Shown: piece after piece, positions 36,133-46,032 of the stretch
Numbering within the stretch: the stretch's first letter is position 1
Layout: every line of letters starts with the position of its first letter
Assembly: GCA_023230565.1 (NCBI GenBank)
Contig: JALNXD010000014.1
Span: 1 to 64,000, forward strand
DNA from: Syntrophales bacterium
GTDB taxonomy: Bacteria; Desulfobacterota; Syntrophia; Syntrophales; UBA2210
Direction: 5' to 3'
DNA length: 64,000 nucleotides
Translations under genes and position numbers: made by a program
The notes under the pieces: generated by a model
What the model was told of the DNA's origin: nothing
Databases searched by the model: none
Seen by the model: only the letters and a program-made list of their open reading frames with translations

Positions 36133-38331
36133 ATGAAAGTCAGCCACAGGTGGTTTCACGCTGTTTTTTTTGCCTTTCTCGTCCTTTGTATTTTCAGCGT
36201 GTGCGATCTCGATGCCACTGAACAGTACGCCCGGGAAACGGGCAAAGGCTGCACGTTCTGTCATCAGGAACCCACGGGCGGACCGCTTGCGACGACCGGG
36301 TTCGCCTATATACGAAACGGCTACCGTTATCCCATTCCAGAAAGAATCCTCGACAAAACAGCATCCCTCACCACACCGCTGCACAAAACGATACGGTTCA
36401 TCGTCGGATACATCCACCTGCTCGCGGCGGTGGTCTTTTTCGGTGCCATTTTCTATATCCATATTTTTGTGCGGCCGACGCGCTTTTCCGGTGGCATCCC
36501 GACCCATGAGCGCATTTTAGGTTTGAGCTGCATGGCCGCCCTCATTGCCACCGGGATCTATCTGACCTGGTTCCGCATCGACCGGTGGGAGCAGTTCTTC
36601 GACAACACCTTCGGATTCATGCTCTTTATCAAGATCGTTCTTTTCGCCATGATGATCATCCTGGGACTTACGGCCGTCACCTTCCTGCACCGGAAAATGC
36701 GGCAGGAGGCGGCAGGTTCTTCCGGCGCCCTTTCGGGGGAAATCACGGGACAGACCCTCGGCCGCTATAACGGAAGCGAAGGAAATCCTGCCTATGTGGC
36801 CGTCGATAGCCGGGTCTATGACGTCACGGCGAGCCCGAAATGGAGAGGGGGCCGGCATTTCGGCAAGCACACCGCCGGCGCCGATTTGACGGCCGCCTTG
36901 AAGGGAGCACCCCATGGGAGCGAGGTTTTCGAGAATATTCCCGTTGTAAAAGACTTGCAGGAAGGCGAAGCGAAAGATCTGAAAGGAACGGCCCATCGAA
37001 TCTTTGTGGTGTTCGCCTATGTCAATCTGGCCCTCGTTTTTCTCATTCTTGTCTGCATCAGCATGTGGCGATGGGGATTTACCGTCCCGACACCTATAGC
37101 GGCCGAAGAACGGCCCCTTTCCGGTACGAGCTGCATCGAGTGCCATGGAAAAACAAAACCGGCCCTCGTGATCGACTGGAAATCAAGCATGCACGCGAAG
37201 GTCGGCGTCGACTGCTATGACTGCCACCGGACAGACAGGGAAGGCCCCATGGTCAATACCGTCCACCTGTCGAACAGTCCCGTTCCGGTGGCCACTGTCG
37301 TCACGCCCCGGCGCTGTGCCCAGTGCCATCCATCCCAGGCGGAAGAATTCGCCCGAAGCAAACACGCCCACACTCTAGAAATCATGTGGAAAATCGATTT
37401 CTGGCTCAAAGACGGCATGAACAACGCCGTCGAGCGGAATACAGGCTGCTACAGCTGCCACGGCACCGAAGTCACCCTGGTAAAGGGAAAGCCCGTCGCC
37501 GGCTCCTGGCCCAATGTGGGCATCGGCCGGATCAACCCCGATGGTTCGAAGGGCTCCTGCTCCAGCTGCCATACCCGTCACCGCTTTTCAATTGCCGAAG
37601 CCCGCAAGCCCGAGGCCTGCGACCAGTGCCATCTGGGCCCTGATCACCCCCAGATCGAAATCTACAACGAATCGAAGCACGGCACGCTCTATCATGCCGA
37701 GGGCCATCAGTGGACATGGACCCCCGAGGACAGCGCCTGGACGGCGGGACGCGATTTCCGGGCGCCGACCTGCGCCGCCTGCCACATGTCCGGCACGGGA
37801 CCGCTCTCCCCTACGCACGATGTGACCGAACGCATCGCCTGGGAAACGCAGGCGCCCTTGACGATCCGCCCCCAGGATTTTGCGCCTTTCCCCGCCCGGA
37901 CGGACTGGCGGACCGAACGCAGCAAGATGGAACAAGTCTGCCTCCAGTGCCACTCCTCTTCCTGGACGGGAAGCCATTTTGAAAATTACGATCAGGTCAT
38001 AGAAAATTATAATGAAGTATACTACCGCCCTGTCAGAAAGCTGATGGATTCTCTTTACGATCAGGATCTCCTCACCCGCCGGCCTTTTTTTGATGAAGAA
38101 CTGGAATGGGAGTTCTATGAATTCTGGCACCACGAAGGAAGGCGGGCCCGCATGGGCGCCGCCATGATGGCCCCGGATTATGCCTGGTGGCACGGCTTCT
38201 ATGAGCTCAAGCACCGGTACAATGCCATCGTAGAAAAAGCTGAGCAATTGAAAAAATCCGGTCCTTCAAGCCTGCATGATGATTTTCCGGGAAAATATAA
38301 GGGAAGATCACAGGGAGAAAAGGACCAATAA
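36133..38331 (+). CDS. Multidomain cytochrome: CopD-like membrane domain, cytochrome b5 domain and octahaem c domain
   Basis: This 732-residue protein is an unusual redox fusion. After a signal peptide comes a first haem site (CTFCH near residue 41). Three membrane helices follow (about 83-105, 125-146, 160-182) resembling the CopD/cytochrome b type. A cytochrome b5-like haem/steroid-binding domain (about 208-282, YVAVDSRVYDVTASPKW...GGRHFGKHTAGADL) and a fourth helix (about 290-313) come next. The C-terminal periplasmic part carries eight more CxxCH sites (CIECH, CYDCH, CAQCH, CYSCH, CSSCH, CDQCH, CAACH, CLQCH), as in the hydroxylamine oxidoreductase / octahaem family. AGGTGA lies before the ATG at 36133; GTG at 36124 is less likely. 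A quinol-linked periplasmic reductase or oxidoreductase role is inferred. Confidence 0.9.
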   Translation: MKVSHRWFHAVFFAFLVLCIFSVCDLDATEQYARETGKGCTFCHQEPTGGPLATTGFAYIRNGYRYPIPERILDKTASLTTPLHKTIRFIVGYIHLLAAVVFFGAIFYIHIFVRPTRFSGGIPTHERILGLSCMAALIATGIYLTWFRIDRWEQFFDNTFGFMLFIKIVLFAMMIILGLTAVTFLHRKMRQEAAGSSGALSGEITGQTLGRYNGSEGNPAYVAVDSRVYDVTASPKWRGGRHFGKHTAGADLTAALKGAPHGSEVFENIPVVKDLQEGEAKDLKGTAHRIFVVFAYVNLALVFLILVCISMWRWGFTVPTPIAAEERPLSGTSCIECHGKTKPALVIDWKSSMHAKVGVDCYDCHRTDREGPMVNTVHLSNSPVPVATVVTPRRCAQCHPSQAEEFARSKHAHTLEIMWKIDFWLKDGMNNAVERNTGCYSCHGTEVTLVKGKPVAGSWPNVGIGRINPDGSKGSCSSCHTRHRFSIAEARKPEACDQCHLGPDHPQIEIYNESKHGTLYHAEGHQWTWTPEDSAWTAGRDFRAPTCAACHMSGTGPLSPTHDVTERIAWETQAPLTIRPQDFAPFPARTDWRTERSKMEQVCLQCHSSSWTGSHFENYDQVIENYNEVYYRPVRKLMDSLYDQDLLTRRPFFDEELEWEFYEFWHHEGRRARMGAAMMAPDYAWWHGFYELKHRYNAIVEKAEQLKKSGPSSLHDDFPGKYKGRSQGEKDQ

Positions 38332-38532
38332 AATCCGCCTGCCCTTTCGCTCCTGCAGCGAATATACTATCACTTCTTTTTTGATTCCAGTCGTGAGTTT
38401 CTCGGCCCCTCCCCTTGTGCACCAGGAAAGAAGGAATTATAAAAGCCGTCAAAATTTATTCAAGCTGAATTTTATGGTATAGTATATAAAAAATATCGGC
38501 ACCCGATACGGTCCGATTTCGGGTATTGCAGA

Positions 38533-39900
38533 ATGGCTATGGACGCATTCAAAGGTATTATTCTTATTCTGCTTTTGGCGATGCATTCCTGTGCACCGGC
38601 ATTGAGCGATATTTCGCTTCATATCCCTCAGTCACCCTTCTCTGCCGGCATCCATGTTCAAGGGGACAGTCCGACTGCCGTCTTGAACCGGTTGTCGGGG
38701 GACTCTTCGGTAAATCCGGGTGACTTTCCGGTAGCCGAAGTGCTCCGAATCGAACAGGCGATTACGAATCGTCCTCTGGTGTCCGGCAACAGAGTGGAGC
38801 TGCTCATTGACGGACCGCATACATTCGAAGCCATGTTCGCCGCAATGCGGTCGGCCCTGCACCATATTCATATAGAAACTTTTATTATAGATGACGAGGA
38901 AATCGGCGGTCAACTTGCAGATATCCTCATCGAGCGTCGCAAAGCAGGGGTTGAAGTTCGTTTGATATATGATGCCTTTGGCGCTCTCGAGGCTAAAGAG
39001 AAATATTTTGAAAAACTTAGACACTACGGCATACAACTGCATGAATATAATCCGATAGACCCCTCCAGCATAATCCGCCTCTGGCGCATAAACAATCGTC
39101 ACCATCGTAAAATCACCGTCGTGGACGGCCGGATCGGATTCACCGGTGGTTTGAACTTCAGTGGCGTATACGCCAGTTCATCAAGCGGGTACCGGAAAAG
39201 CTTAAAAGAAGGATGGCGCGATACTCATATCAAAGTGGAAGGGCCGGCAGTTGCACAACTTCAAAGAATGTTTGTAAATCTCTGGGCACAAATCCATGAC
39301 GAACCAATTCTCGGCGGTCCTGAATACTTCCCTCCGCCCGCGCTTGCGGGGCGGCAACTGATCCGCTTGGCCGACAGTAAGGCAGGGGACAGTGAAGTGG
39401 ATATCTACACACTTTATATGACTGTAATCAAAAAGGCCCGTGCACGGATATGGATCACCCAGGGTTATTTTTCTCCCGACCGGAGAATGCTCGATGCATT
39501 AAAGAATGCCGCCGGCAGAAACGTGGATGTCCGACTGCTTTTGCCCGGCCTCACGGATTCGTGGATCACGATCAATTCATCCAGGGCGCACTACACCGAG
39601 CTTCTCGAATCAGGCGTTCGCATTTTCGAAAGGCGGGATGCCCTTCAGCATGCGAAAACGGCAGTCGTCGACGGCATCTGGTCGACAGTTGGTTCAGCCA
39701 ATCTTGATTCCAGAAGTTTTCTCCATTCCAATGAGGCCAATATCATTATCTGGGGAAGAGACTTCTCCACTAAGATGGAGGAGCTTTTCATCGCCGATCA
39801 GCAAAAGAATATGGAAATCGATCTTAAAACATGGAGCAGGCGTCCATTTTATCGCAAACTTATGGAAAAATTTGCCGGTCTTTTTGACTACTGGCTGTAG
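38533..39900 (+). CDS. Phospholipase D-superfamily protein (cardiolipin synthase-like)
   Basis: This 455-residue protein has two complete HKD motifs, HRKITVVD near residue 195 and HAKTAVVD near residue 374, each followed by the usual G and N/S residues (GGLNFSG, GSANLDSRS). The N-terminus is a hydrophobic signal or anchor with a weak lipobox-like AMHSC near residue 19, so it acts at the membrane or in the periplasm. The family includes cardiolipin synthases ClsA/ClsB/ClsC, which join phosphatidyl groups. The absence of the two ClsA membrane helices points to the ClsB/C-like group. It is monocistronic. Confidence 0.9.
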   Translation: MAMDAFKGIILILLLAMHSCAPALSDISLHIPQSPFSAGIHVQGDSPTAVLNRLSGDSSVNPGDFPVAEVLRIEQAITNRPLVSGNRVELLIDGPHTFEAMFAAMRSALHHIHIETFIIDDEEIGGQLADILIERRKAGVEVRLIYDAFGALEAKEKYFEKLRHYGIQLHEYNPIDPSSIIRLWRINNRHHRKITVVDGRIGFTGGLNFSGVYASSSSGYRKSLKEGWRDTHIKVEGPAVAQLQRMFVNLWAQIHDEPILGGPEYFPPPALAGRQLIRLADSKAGDSEVDIYTLYMTVIKKARARIWITQGYFSPDRRMLDALKNAAGRNVDVRLLLPGLTDSWITINSSRAHYTELLESGVRIFERRDALQHAKTAVVDGIWSTVGSANLDSRSFLHSNEANIIIWGRDFSTKMEELFIADQQKNMEIDLKTWSRRPFYRKLMEKFAGLFDYWL

Positions 39901-39906
39901 AATTTA

Positions 39907-41325
39907 TCAATCGCGTTCATTATCGTTCTGATTTCGTATTTTTAATCTCGAATACATATATAATCCGTACACCGCCCTGGCCGAATCCTTCGGGAATTCA
40001 TAGAAAGGAATATTTCTGTCCCTCATCAGTTCATACACGATACCCGTCATATGCCGCCTCATTGTAAGAACGATCAACGGTTTGCCAAATTTCCGCGGTA
40101 TCAGGGACAGCTTTTCGGCGGCATCTAGTTTTTCTTTTACTGTCTCGGGCGAGATACCCCATAACGGCGCATCTGCGATAATTGCATCAATTTCAGAATG
40201 TGCGGCAAGTTCTTCCGCAATTTCGGCTATCGTCATTCCGCGGGGATCGGCGGCGAGATCTATGGGATTTTTAGGAGGTGCCGCATGGGGCAGGAGATAG
40301 GGAGACAGTTTTTTCACAGTCGCACTATCCAGCTCCGGAACACGCAACCCATACCCATTGCAGGCATCGGCACATACCACGCACATTCCACCCCCGGAAG
40401 CCACTATGCCTACACGATTGCCCTTTGGCAGAGGTTGTTTGGAAAGAGCTTCCGCAATATCGAAGGCATGACTGACATCATAGGTTCTGATGATTCCTGC
40501 CTGGTGACAGGCTGCATCAAATGTATGATCAGAACCGGCAATTGAGGCGGTATGGCTCATTGCAGCTCTGGCGCCATCTTCTCCCAGACCGCTTTTGTAC
40601 ACCACGATCGGTTTCTTTTTTACTACCTCTCTCGCGTTTACAAGAAACCGGTGTGCGTCCTTCAAGCCCTCGATATACAGTACGATTACCTTCGTATTGC
40701 TATCCTCCCCGAGATATTCAATATAATCCGCCATGGATAAATCCGCCTGGTTACCCACACTCAGGAAGGAATTGAATCCATACCCCTTATCGCTCGCAAC
40801 TGCCATTAGAAAGGCGCCCATCGTACCGCTTTGGGAAATGAATGAAATACCCCCCTTCTGTGGCATGAAATCAAATGCAGTATTCAGGCGCACTCCTGAC
40901 ACATAAATACCCATGCCATTTGGGCCCATAAAGCGGATATTGGCGGATTTTGCAATCTTGACAACCTCTTCCTGAAGTGCTTTCCCCTCCGGGCCGGTTT
41001 CAGCAAACCCTGCCGAAATAATAACCATTGCCTTAACCCCTTTGGCGGCACAATCCCTCACTGTATCAGGTACTTTCGGTGCCGGGACGGTGATAATAGC
41101 CATATCCACCGGACCGGAAACAGCTCCGAGATTTGGATAGGCATCGAGCCCTTCGATTTCTTTTGCCTTCGGATTTATGGGATAGATTGCTCCCCTGAAC
41201 GAAGACTGGAGAGGTCTTGCCACCATATCGTTTCCCCACTTGCCGGGAGTATTGGATGCGCCGATTATTGCTATGGACTGGGGACGGAAGAGGGGTTTTA
41301 ATTCATCATATATGCGTTTTGTCAT
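39907..41325 (-). CDS. Acyl-CoA synthetase (ADP-forming), alpha subunit
   Basis: ADP-forming acyl-CoA synthetases interconvert acyl-CoA + ADP + Pi with acid + CoA + ATP and often conserve energy in anaerobes. This 472-residue protein has the N-terminal CoA-binding Rossmann domain (IAIIGASNTPGKWGN, GAIYPINPKAKEI) and the succinyl-CoA ligase-like domains (GPNGMGIY, SQSGTMGAF, LSVGNQADLSMADYIEYL). The phospho-His motif is AAMSHTASIAGSD near residue 260. The ATP-grasp beta subunit is not fused and not adjacent. The ATG at 41325 is preferred because GGGAAG lies just upstream. A paralogue lies at 53859-55292. Confidence 0.92.
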   Translation of the reverse strand: MTKRIYDELKPLFRPQSIAIIGASNTPGKWGNDMVARPLQSSFRGAIYPINPKAKEIEGLDAYPNLGAVSGPVDMAIITVPAPKVPDTVRDCAAKGVKAMVIISAGFAETGPEGKALQEEVVKIAKSANIRFMGPNGMGIYVSGVRLNTAFDFMPQKGGISFISQSGTMGAFLMAVASDKGYGFNSFLSVGNQADLSMADYIEYLGEDSNTKVIVLYIEGLKDAHRFLVNAREVVKKKPIVVYKSGLGEDGARAAMSHTASIAGSDHTFDAACHQAGIIRTYDVSHAFDIAEALSKQPLPKGNRVGIVASGGGMCVVCADACNGYGLRVPELDSATVKKLSPYLLPHAAPPKNPIDLAADPRGMTIAEIAEELAAHSEIDAIIADAPLWGISPETVKEKLDAAEKLSLIPRKFGKPLIVLTMRRHMTGIVYELMRDRNIPFYEFPKDSARAVYGLYMYSRLKIRNQNDNERD

Positions 41326-41566
41326 AATCACTTCCCTATGAATTATTTTTTCTCAACAAAAAAAACAGTCGCAGCCCAGCCGGGAGTATTTCTCTTGTCA
41401 ATAGTTTTTCGTTCTAAAGAACAGTGTACCACATGTCAAATCAGCAGGAACCGCTCTTTACTGTTTCAGAGAAATAAGGTCCGATATTGCTGTACGCCCG
41501 AAACAAGGAGTTATTTATAAATTGATAATTGAATCACAAATGCTTCAGGCAATTTCACTTATCGAA

Positions 41567-43639
41567 TTATTTTCCGAATATTCCTTTGAGCGCCTCTTTC
41601 GCCTTTTCCTGCACCGGCGCCGAATCTGTGTCTCCCGCTTCTCCCTTCCCCTTCAGAATATCCTTGAGATCCCCGGGCGCCTTCAGCCGTTTCTTGATCT
41701 GGGATTCGACGACGCCCTTCAAATCGGGAGCGAATTTCGGCGAAGAAAAGGTCCCCGTGACGAGTACCGGAACCATGAGACCCGCCCGCTCTTTCACGTC
41801 CTGCTGCCCTTTGAGAGTCCCCACTATCTTCGGCTCCACACGCAGGTCAAGGGTCTCTTTCACGAGGTCGATATCGCCTGCGGCAGCCACCCGAAGGGCC
41901 GGAGCCGCGAGATTCATTTGAGTAACATTGACGAGGCCGTTATCGATCGTAAATTGTACCAGAAATTCGCTGAAGTCGGTTTTCGGTCTTTCCGCCGGCT
42001 TCTCCGCTCCGAAGGCCGCCTTCATATTACGCACCATACCGGGGAGGTCGATTCCGACGATGGCCCCATCAGTGAAACGGAGATCTCCTTTACCGTCGAG
42101 GGTCCTCTTGATGGCATCGGGATCGTCCCCCTCCATGTTGAGAGACATCTTCGCCTGGGTCGCCCCTTCCAGAAAATCCTTTTTCATAACATCTTTCAAA
42201 AGGGGTTGCACCATGATCCCGGAAGCTTCGAGATTGACGGCGGTTTTCGGCCGTTCTCCGCGGACGTCCAGATCGGCCTGGCCGGCAATGGTTCCCTGAT
42301 AGGCCTTGAGATCGAAGGGATCGACACGGAAGATCCCGTTCTTCCCGCTCACTTTCACGAGTATATCCTGGACACGGGCATCCATCACCTTGACCTTGCC
42401 CGCCCGCATCTCCGCATCCAGCACCAGTGTCCGGAGCGGTCCGTAATCGGTTTTCTTCTCTTGCGGTGCCGTAGGGGCCGAAGCTGGAGTCGGCTTTTCT
42501 ACGGCGGGTTTTTCTCCTGCAGCCGGCGCCGGTGAAGCGGTTGTATCTTCGGCAGGCGCCCCCGCAGGAGCCTCCTTTTCCGCGGGCTGCGGCAGGTACC
42601 GGTCCACATCTATCTCATCGATGTTCATCCTGAGCATCACGTCCGGTTTTGCAAAATCCTTCGCCTGTGCCGAAAAGGTGATAGTGGACTGGTCCAGATT
42701 CATGATTCCGTCGTTTACGGAAACAGCTGAAGGAGTCCCTTTCACCTTGGCCTTGAGGCTTACCCTGGTGAGTGCGTCTGGATCGGCGGTGACCACGGGG
42801 AATGCTTCTCCCACGGCATTGACAAGTTTCCGCGGCGAAAAAGGCGCGATTTCCAGGGCCAGATCGAAGGAAGGTTGTTCCAGGGCCTCTTTCACCATTC
42901 CCTTGACGGTCAGAGAGAGTTCCTCGAAGGCCTTCACTGCGATATCCAGCGGAATATCTTCCCTGCCCGGTTCGCGGCCCAGGGGACCCACCGTCCCGTC
43001 AAGCGCGAGCGGTTTCCGATCGAGGTTTGCTGAAACCATGATGTGGACGGGACGGTCGAAGGACACATCGTCAAGTTCGAGGTTCAAATCGGTGATCTCT
43101 TTCCGCGTTCCTGCTGCAGCATCGATCCAGAGGAGTGTTCCGTTGCTCACCGTCATTTCGGCAACGGCGATATTCTTGACGGGCAGTCCGCCGGCAGAAC
43201 CCTTTTCAGGCTCTTTTTGTTCCTGCGGCGCTTTCGAAGACGCCGCCAGGGCTTCCAAATTTACCTTTCCCTCCTTGTTTTTCTCCAGGACCACCTTCAT
43301 GCCATCCACAAGGAAGCGGTCAACCTGAACGTCCCGGGAAAGGAGGGGAATGAGCTTTACCTTCACATCAAAAGATTTGACGGCCAGGAGATCCTTCTCT
43401 GTAAAGCCCGGTGGATTGCCCAGGTGCAGGTCGGAAAATTCGATACCCGCCCAGGGGAAAAGAGAGAGTTCAAGTTCACCGTTGATGGAAAAGGGAAGGC
43501 CTGTCGCCCGGGATACCTGCTTTTCAACATAGGGTTTATATTTCTGGGCATCCACAAACATGGGGATGATAAGCAGAGCCCCTATCACAATTACGATAAG
43601 CCCGATTGCACAGATCAAAATCCATTTTACCGCCTTCAT
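41567..43639 (-). CDS. AsmA family protein
   Basis: AsmA-like proteins are inner-membrane-anchored, bridge-like periplasmic proteins linked to phospholipid transport and outer-membrane assembly. This 690-residue member has one N-terminal membrane helix (about residues 5-26), the AsmA signature GLPFSINGELELSLFPWAGIEFSDLHLGNPPGF and a long beta-rich body. A proline/alanine-rich linker (about 355-395) leads to the C-terminal AsmA_2 region (GDLRFTDGAIVGIDLPGMV). The ATG at 43639 is chosen because AAGGAGGAG lies just before it; the open frame extends to 43681. Confidence 0.93.
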   Translation of the reverse strand: MKAVKWILICAIGLIVIVIGALLIIPMFVDAQKYKPYVEKQVSRATGLPFSINGELELSLFPWAGIEFSDLHLGNPPGFTEKDLLAVKSFDVKVKLIPLLSRDVQVDRFLVDGMKVVLEKNKEGKVNLEALAASSKAPQEQKEPEKGSAGGLPVKNIAVAEMTVSNGTLLWIDAAAGTRKEITDLNLELDDVSFDRPVHIMVSANLDRKPLALDGTVGPLGREPGREDIPLDIAVKAFEELSLTVKGMVKEALEQPSFDLALEIAPFSPRKLVNAVGEAFPVVTADPDALTRVSLKAKVKGTPSAVSVNDGIMNLDQSTITFSAQAKDFAKPDVMLRMNIDEIDVDRYLPQPAEKEAPAGAPAEDTTASPAPAAGEKPAVEKPTPASAPTAPQEKKTDYGPLRTLVLDAEMRAGKVKVMDARVQDILVKVSGKNGIFRVDPFDLKAYQGTIAGQADLDVRGERPKTAVNLEASGIMVQPLLKDVMKKDFLEGATQAKMSLNMEGDDPDAIKRTLDGKGDLRFTDGAIVGIDLPGMVRNMKAAFGAEKPAERPKTDFSEFLVQFTIDNGLVNVTQMNLAAPALRVAAAGDIDLVKETLDLRVEPKIVGTLKGQQDVKERAGLMVPVLVTGTFSSPKFAPDLKGVVESQIKKRLKAPGDLKDILKGKGEAGDTDSAPVQEKAKEALKGIFGK

Positions 43640-44017
43640 ATGCTCCTCCTTCAGGGGGTCCCCACAAGATTCTCGCAACATTCATTTTTTCATTTTTCTC
43701 AGAATGCATTATATCCTGTGTACGAATGAACTGCAATTATTGAATTACATTTAATTATTTGGATATGATCGATTGGAAAGCCCGGTCTGCCGCTGTGAAA
43801 ACTCTGTAAGGCTTGAAAAAACCCTAAAAAAAGATTCAATGCTCTCAGAAAAATCGCGCGAAAATAGTATTGAGCACGGCGGTTACTGCACCACAGTTGC
43901 ATTTTTTTATGCAGTGATGCAATACCGCGGATACGTGCTGTAGAAAATGTATGCCTGTTTTTTTGAAATCATTTTGATAATTCGAAATACAGCCTCGAGC
44001 TCAAAATGAGTTCACAA
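43640..44017. other. Intergenic region
   Basis: No gene is supported. The left end carries the ribosome-binding site and presumably the promoter of the AsmA gene. A TTGCAT/ATGCAA inverted repeat near 43897-43922 is the only visible structure. Confidence 0.35.
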
Positions 44018-44848
44018 TCAAATTATTTCGTATCTTGCCCTTTTCCTGTTCACAGTCCGCAAGTATTTTACCCTGGGATGGCCAAATACCATCATTATGG
44101 TAACCGCCTCGCCTTCCTTGATGCCGATTCTATCTTTCAGTTCCTGCGATACATCGAAGGCAAGTGTGGCAAAACCCGTAAGACAGGCGCCCAGGCCAAG
44201 GGCGTTCACCATGAGTTCCATATGGCCGATATTGAAAGCACCGTTCAGTTCATCGCATTTTCGGCTTACTACCAAAAGCGCATTCGGCGCATCGTGCAAT
44301 AATAAATCTTTCTTTTTTTTCTGATAGACCGAATACCAATATTGCCAGGTCGATTGAAAATCCAGATACTGGTAGGGTACACGCATCGCCTTTTTATCGA
44401 CTTTCGCAATGTCGAGCTCCGCCAGGGTTTTCAGGGCAATGGGCGCAATCTCCCTGAGTGTATCTTTTGTAAGGACGATATAGCGAAGATTCTGCAAATT
44501 TGCACCTGTCTGTGTATACCGCCCCATTTCAAGTATTTTTTGAATATCCCCGTCACTGACTGGCTCATCGGTGTACTGACGGGTACTCCTTCTGTATTTG
44601 ACGAAGTCCAGCAGGCGGTCCGGTGAAATCTCAAATTTTCGGGCGGTATCATATTCTATTATCTCGGCCGGGTCGTACTCGCCGGTGAGAGTTATCGCTT
44701 TTTGGGCACAGACCGCGGTGCAGTGCCCGCACTCGATACAAAATTTGCCGGGAACCGCTTTCCCGTCCTTGATCCTCAGACTAAGAACAGTGCAGTCCGC
44801 CGCACATGTCCCGCATCCGATACACTTGCTTTCATCTACCGTTACCAT
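44018..44848 (-). CDS. Ferredoxin-nitroreductase fusion protein
   Basis: This 276-residue protein joins a two-cluster ferredoxin domain (CIGCGTCAADC and CIECGHCTAVC, residues 9-49) to an FMN-dependent nitroreductase domain (about 80-276, beginning YRRSTRQYTDEPV with the FMN-binding Arg-Ser pair, and later GLGACLTGFA). Such fusions take electrons from reduced ferredoxin, rather than NAD(P)H directly, to reduce nitro, flavin or other small substrates in the cytoplasm. The arrangement is common in strict anaerobes. The substrate is unknown. Confidence 0.93.
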   Translation of the reverse strand: MVTVDESKCIGCGTCAADCTVLSLRIKDGKAVPGKFCIECGHCTAVCAQKAITLTGEYDPAEIIEYDTARKFEISPDRLLDFVKYRRSTRQYTDEPVSDGDIQKILEMGRYTQTGANLQNLRYIVLTKDTLREIAPIALKTLAELDIAKVDKKAMRVPYQYLDFQSTWQYWYSVYQKKKKDLLLHDAPNALLVVSRKCDELNGAFNIGHMELMVNALGLGACLTGFATLAFDVSQELKDRIGIKEGEAVTIMMVFGHPRVKYLRTVNRKRARYEII

Positions 44849-45091
44849 GGAAGTCTCCTTTGGCGAAGCTTTTTATGCTGTTTGGTATAACCAAGTCTCC
44901 CGATCATGTCAAGAGAGAGGATATTTTCAATGATCACATAAATGTCTTTTTTGACAGTTGCGGCTGCAGCATGTGTAGGCGGCGGCATAGCCGAAAAAGA
45001 AAGGCTCGGCAGCAAAAAATAAGTCTCCGTTGACTGTCGAGGTCTCCTATAGTATTTTACGAAAAAATCAGATTATGATGGAGAGACAGTT

Positions 45092-45301
45092 ATGAAAAAA
45101 AATGAGCCCGGTGAAAGCGGCAGAAAACTGGCAGCATTAATAGATAAGGCAATCGAAGACGGCGAACTTACTACGACGGAGTACGACAGGATTCTCGCCC
45201 TTGCCGACCGGGACGGGGTTATCGATTCGCAGGAACGGCAGCTCCTTAAAACGCTGAACGATATGCTGGAAAACAAGACGATTAAAAAAGTCCCAGGTTG
45301 A
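45092..45301 (+). CDS. Small EF-hand-like protein
   Basis: This 69-residue, soluble, helical protein has one loop, DRDGVIDSQERQLL (about residues 43-56), that matches the calcium-binding EF-hand pattern D-x-D-G-x-I-D-x-x-E. An upstream helix contains DKAIEDGELTTTEYDRI, which may be a degenerate second hand. TerB-like stress proteins have similar short motifs. I cannot assign a function. GGAGAG lies nine bases before the ATG. Confidence 0.75.
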   Translation: MKKNEPGESGRKLAALIDKAIEDGELTTTEYDRILALADRDGVIDSQERQLLKTLNDMLENKTIKKVPG

Positions 45302-45396
45302 GGTGCTTAAATAATATTGGCAGAACAGATGATAAGCGCCTCTATTACTAATGGATAAATTGAAAATGGATTTAGAAAAGATACACCGAGGTCGTT

Positions 45397-46032
45397 ATGA
45401 CAGGGGCAATTGCGGGAGATATTATTGGGTCGGTATACGAGACCTATCCTATCAAGACAAAGGAATTTCCACTTTTTCATCCAGATTGCCGCTTTACTGA
45501 TGATTCCGTTCTTACAATCGCAGTGGCCAAAGCTATTCTTACAGATGGGGATTATCTCAGGTGGATGCAGGAAATCGGCTGCCGGTACCCGCATGCCGGC
45601 TATGGCGCCTCTTTCATTCACTGGCTTGGTTCTGAATCACCCCAACCCTACTGCAGCTGGGGAAACGGCGCTGCCATGCGAGTGAGTCCGGTAGGGTGGG
45701 CTTTTGATACCATGGACGATATCCTGCAGGAGGCAACCCGTACTGCGCAAATATCTCATAACCACCCCGAGGGGATCAAAGGAGCGCAGGCGACGGCCAT
45801 GGCCGTATTTCTGGCAAGGACAACTGGTGACAAAAACTATATCAAGAAAGAGATAGCAGGAAGGTTCGGGTACGATCTTGATCGGACTGTCGACGATATC
45901 AGGCCTTCTTACAATTTCGATGTATCCTGTCAGGGAACAGTTCCGGAAGCAATTTTTTCGTTTATCCAATCAGATTCCTATGAGGATGCCGTCCGCAATT
46001 CAATTTCCCTATTCATTTACTTCCCGGTCTGA
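45397..46032 (+). pseudogene. ADP-ribosylglycohydrolase family protein, C-terminally truncated
   Basis: The N-terminal 205 residues match the DraG/ADP-ribosylglycohydrolase (ARH) family. Visible motifs are GAIAGDIIGSVYE, the first metal-binding motif RFTDDSVLT and the NGAAMRVSPVGWA segment. These enzymes remove ADP-ribose using two metal ions held by Asp residues from both ends of the protein. Here the frame ends in SISLFIYFPV, just before the expected C-terminal GGDSDT motif, because it runs into the 3' end of hisC. The second metal site is missing, so the product is probably inactive. A deletion that fused it to the hisC border is the simplest explanation. Confidence 0.85.

Noticed and set aside
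41522..42535. Forward open frame of 337 codons
   Set aside because: It is antisense to the AsmA gene and shows no recognisable domain or ribosome-binding site.
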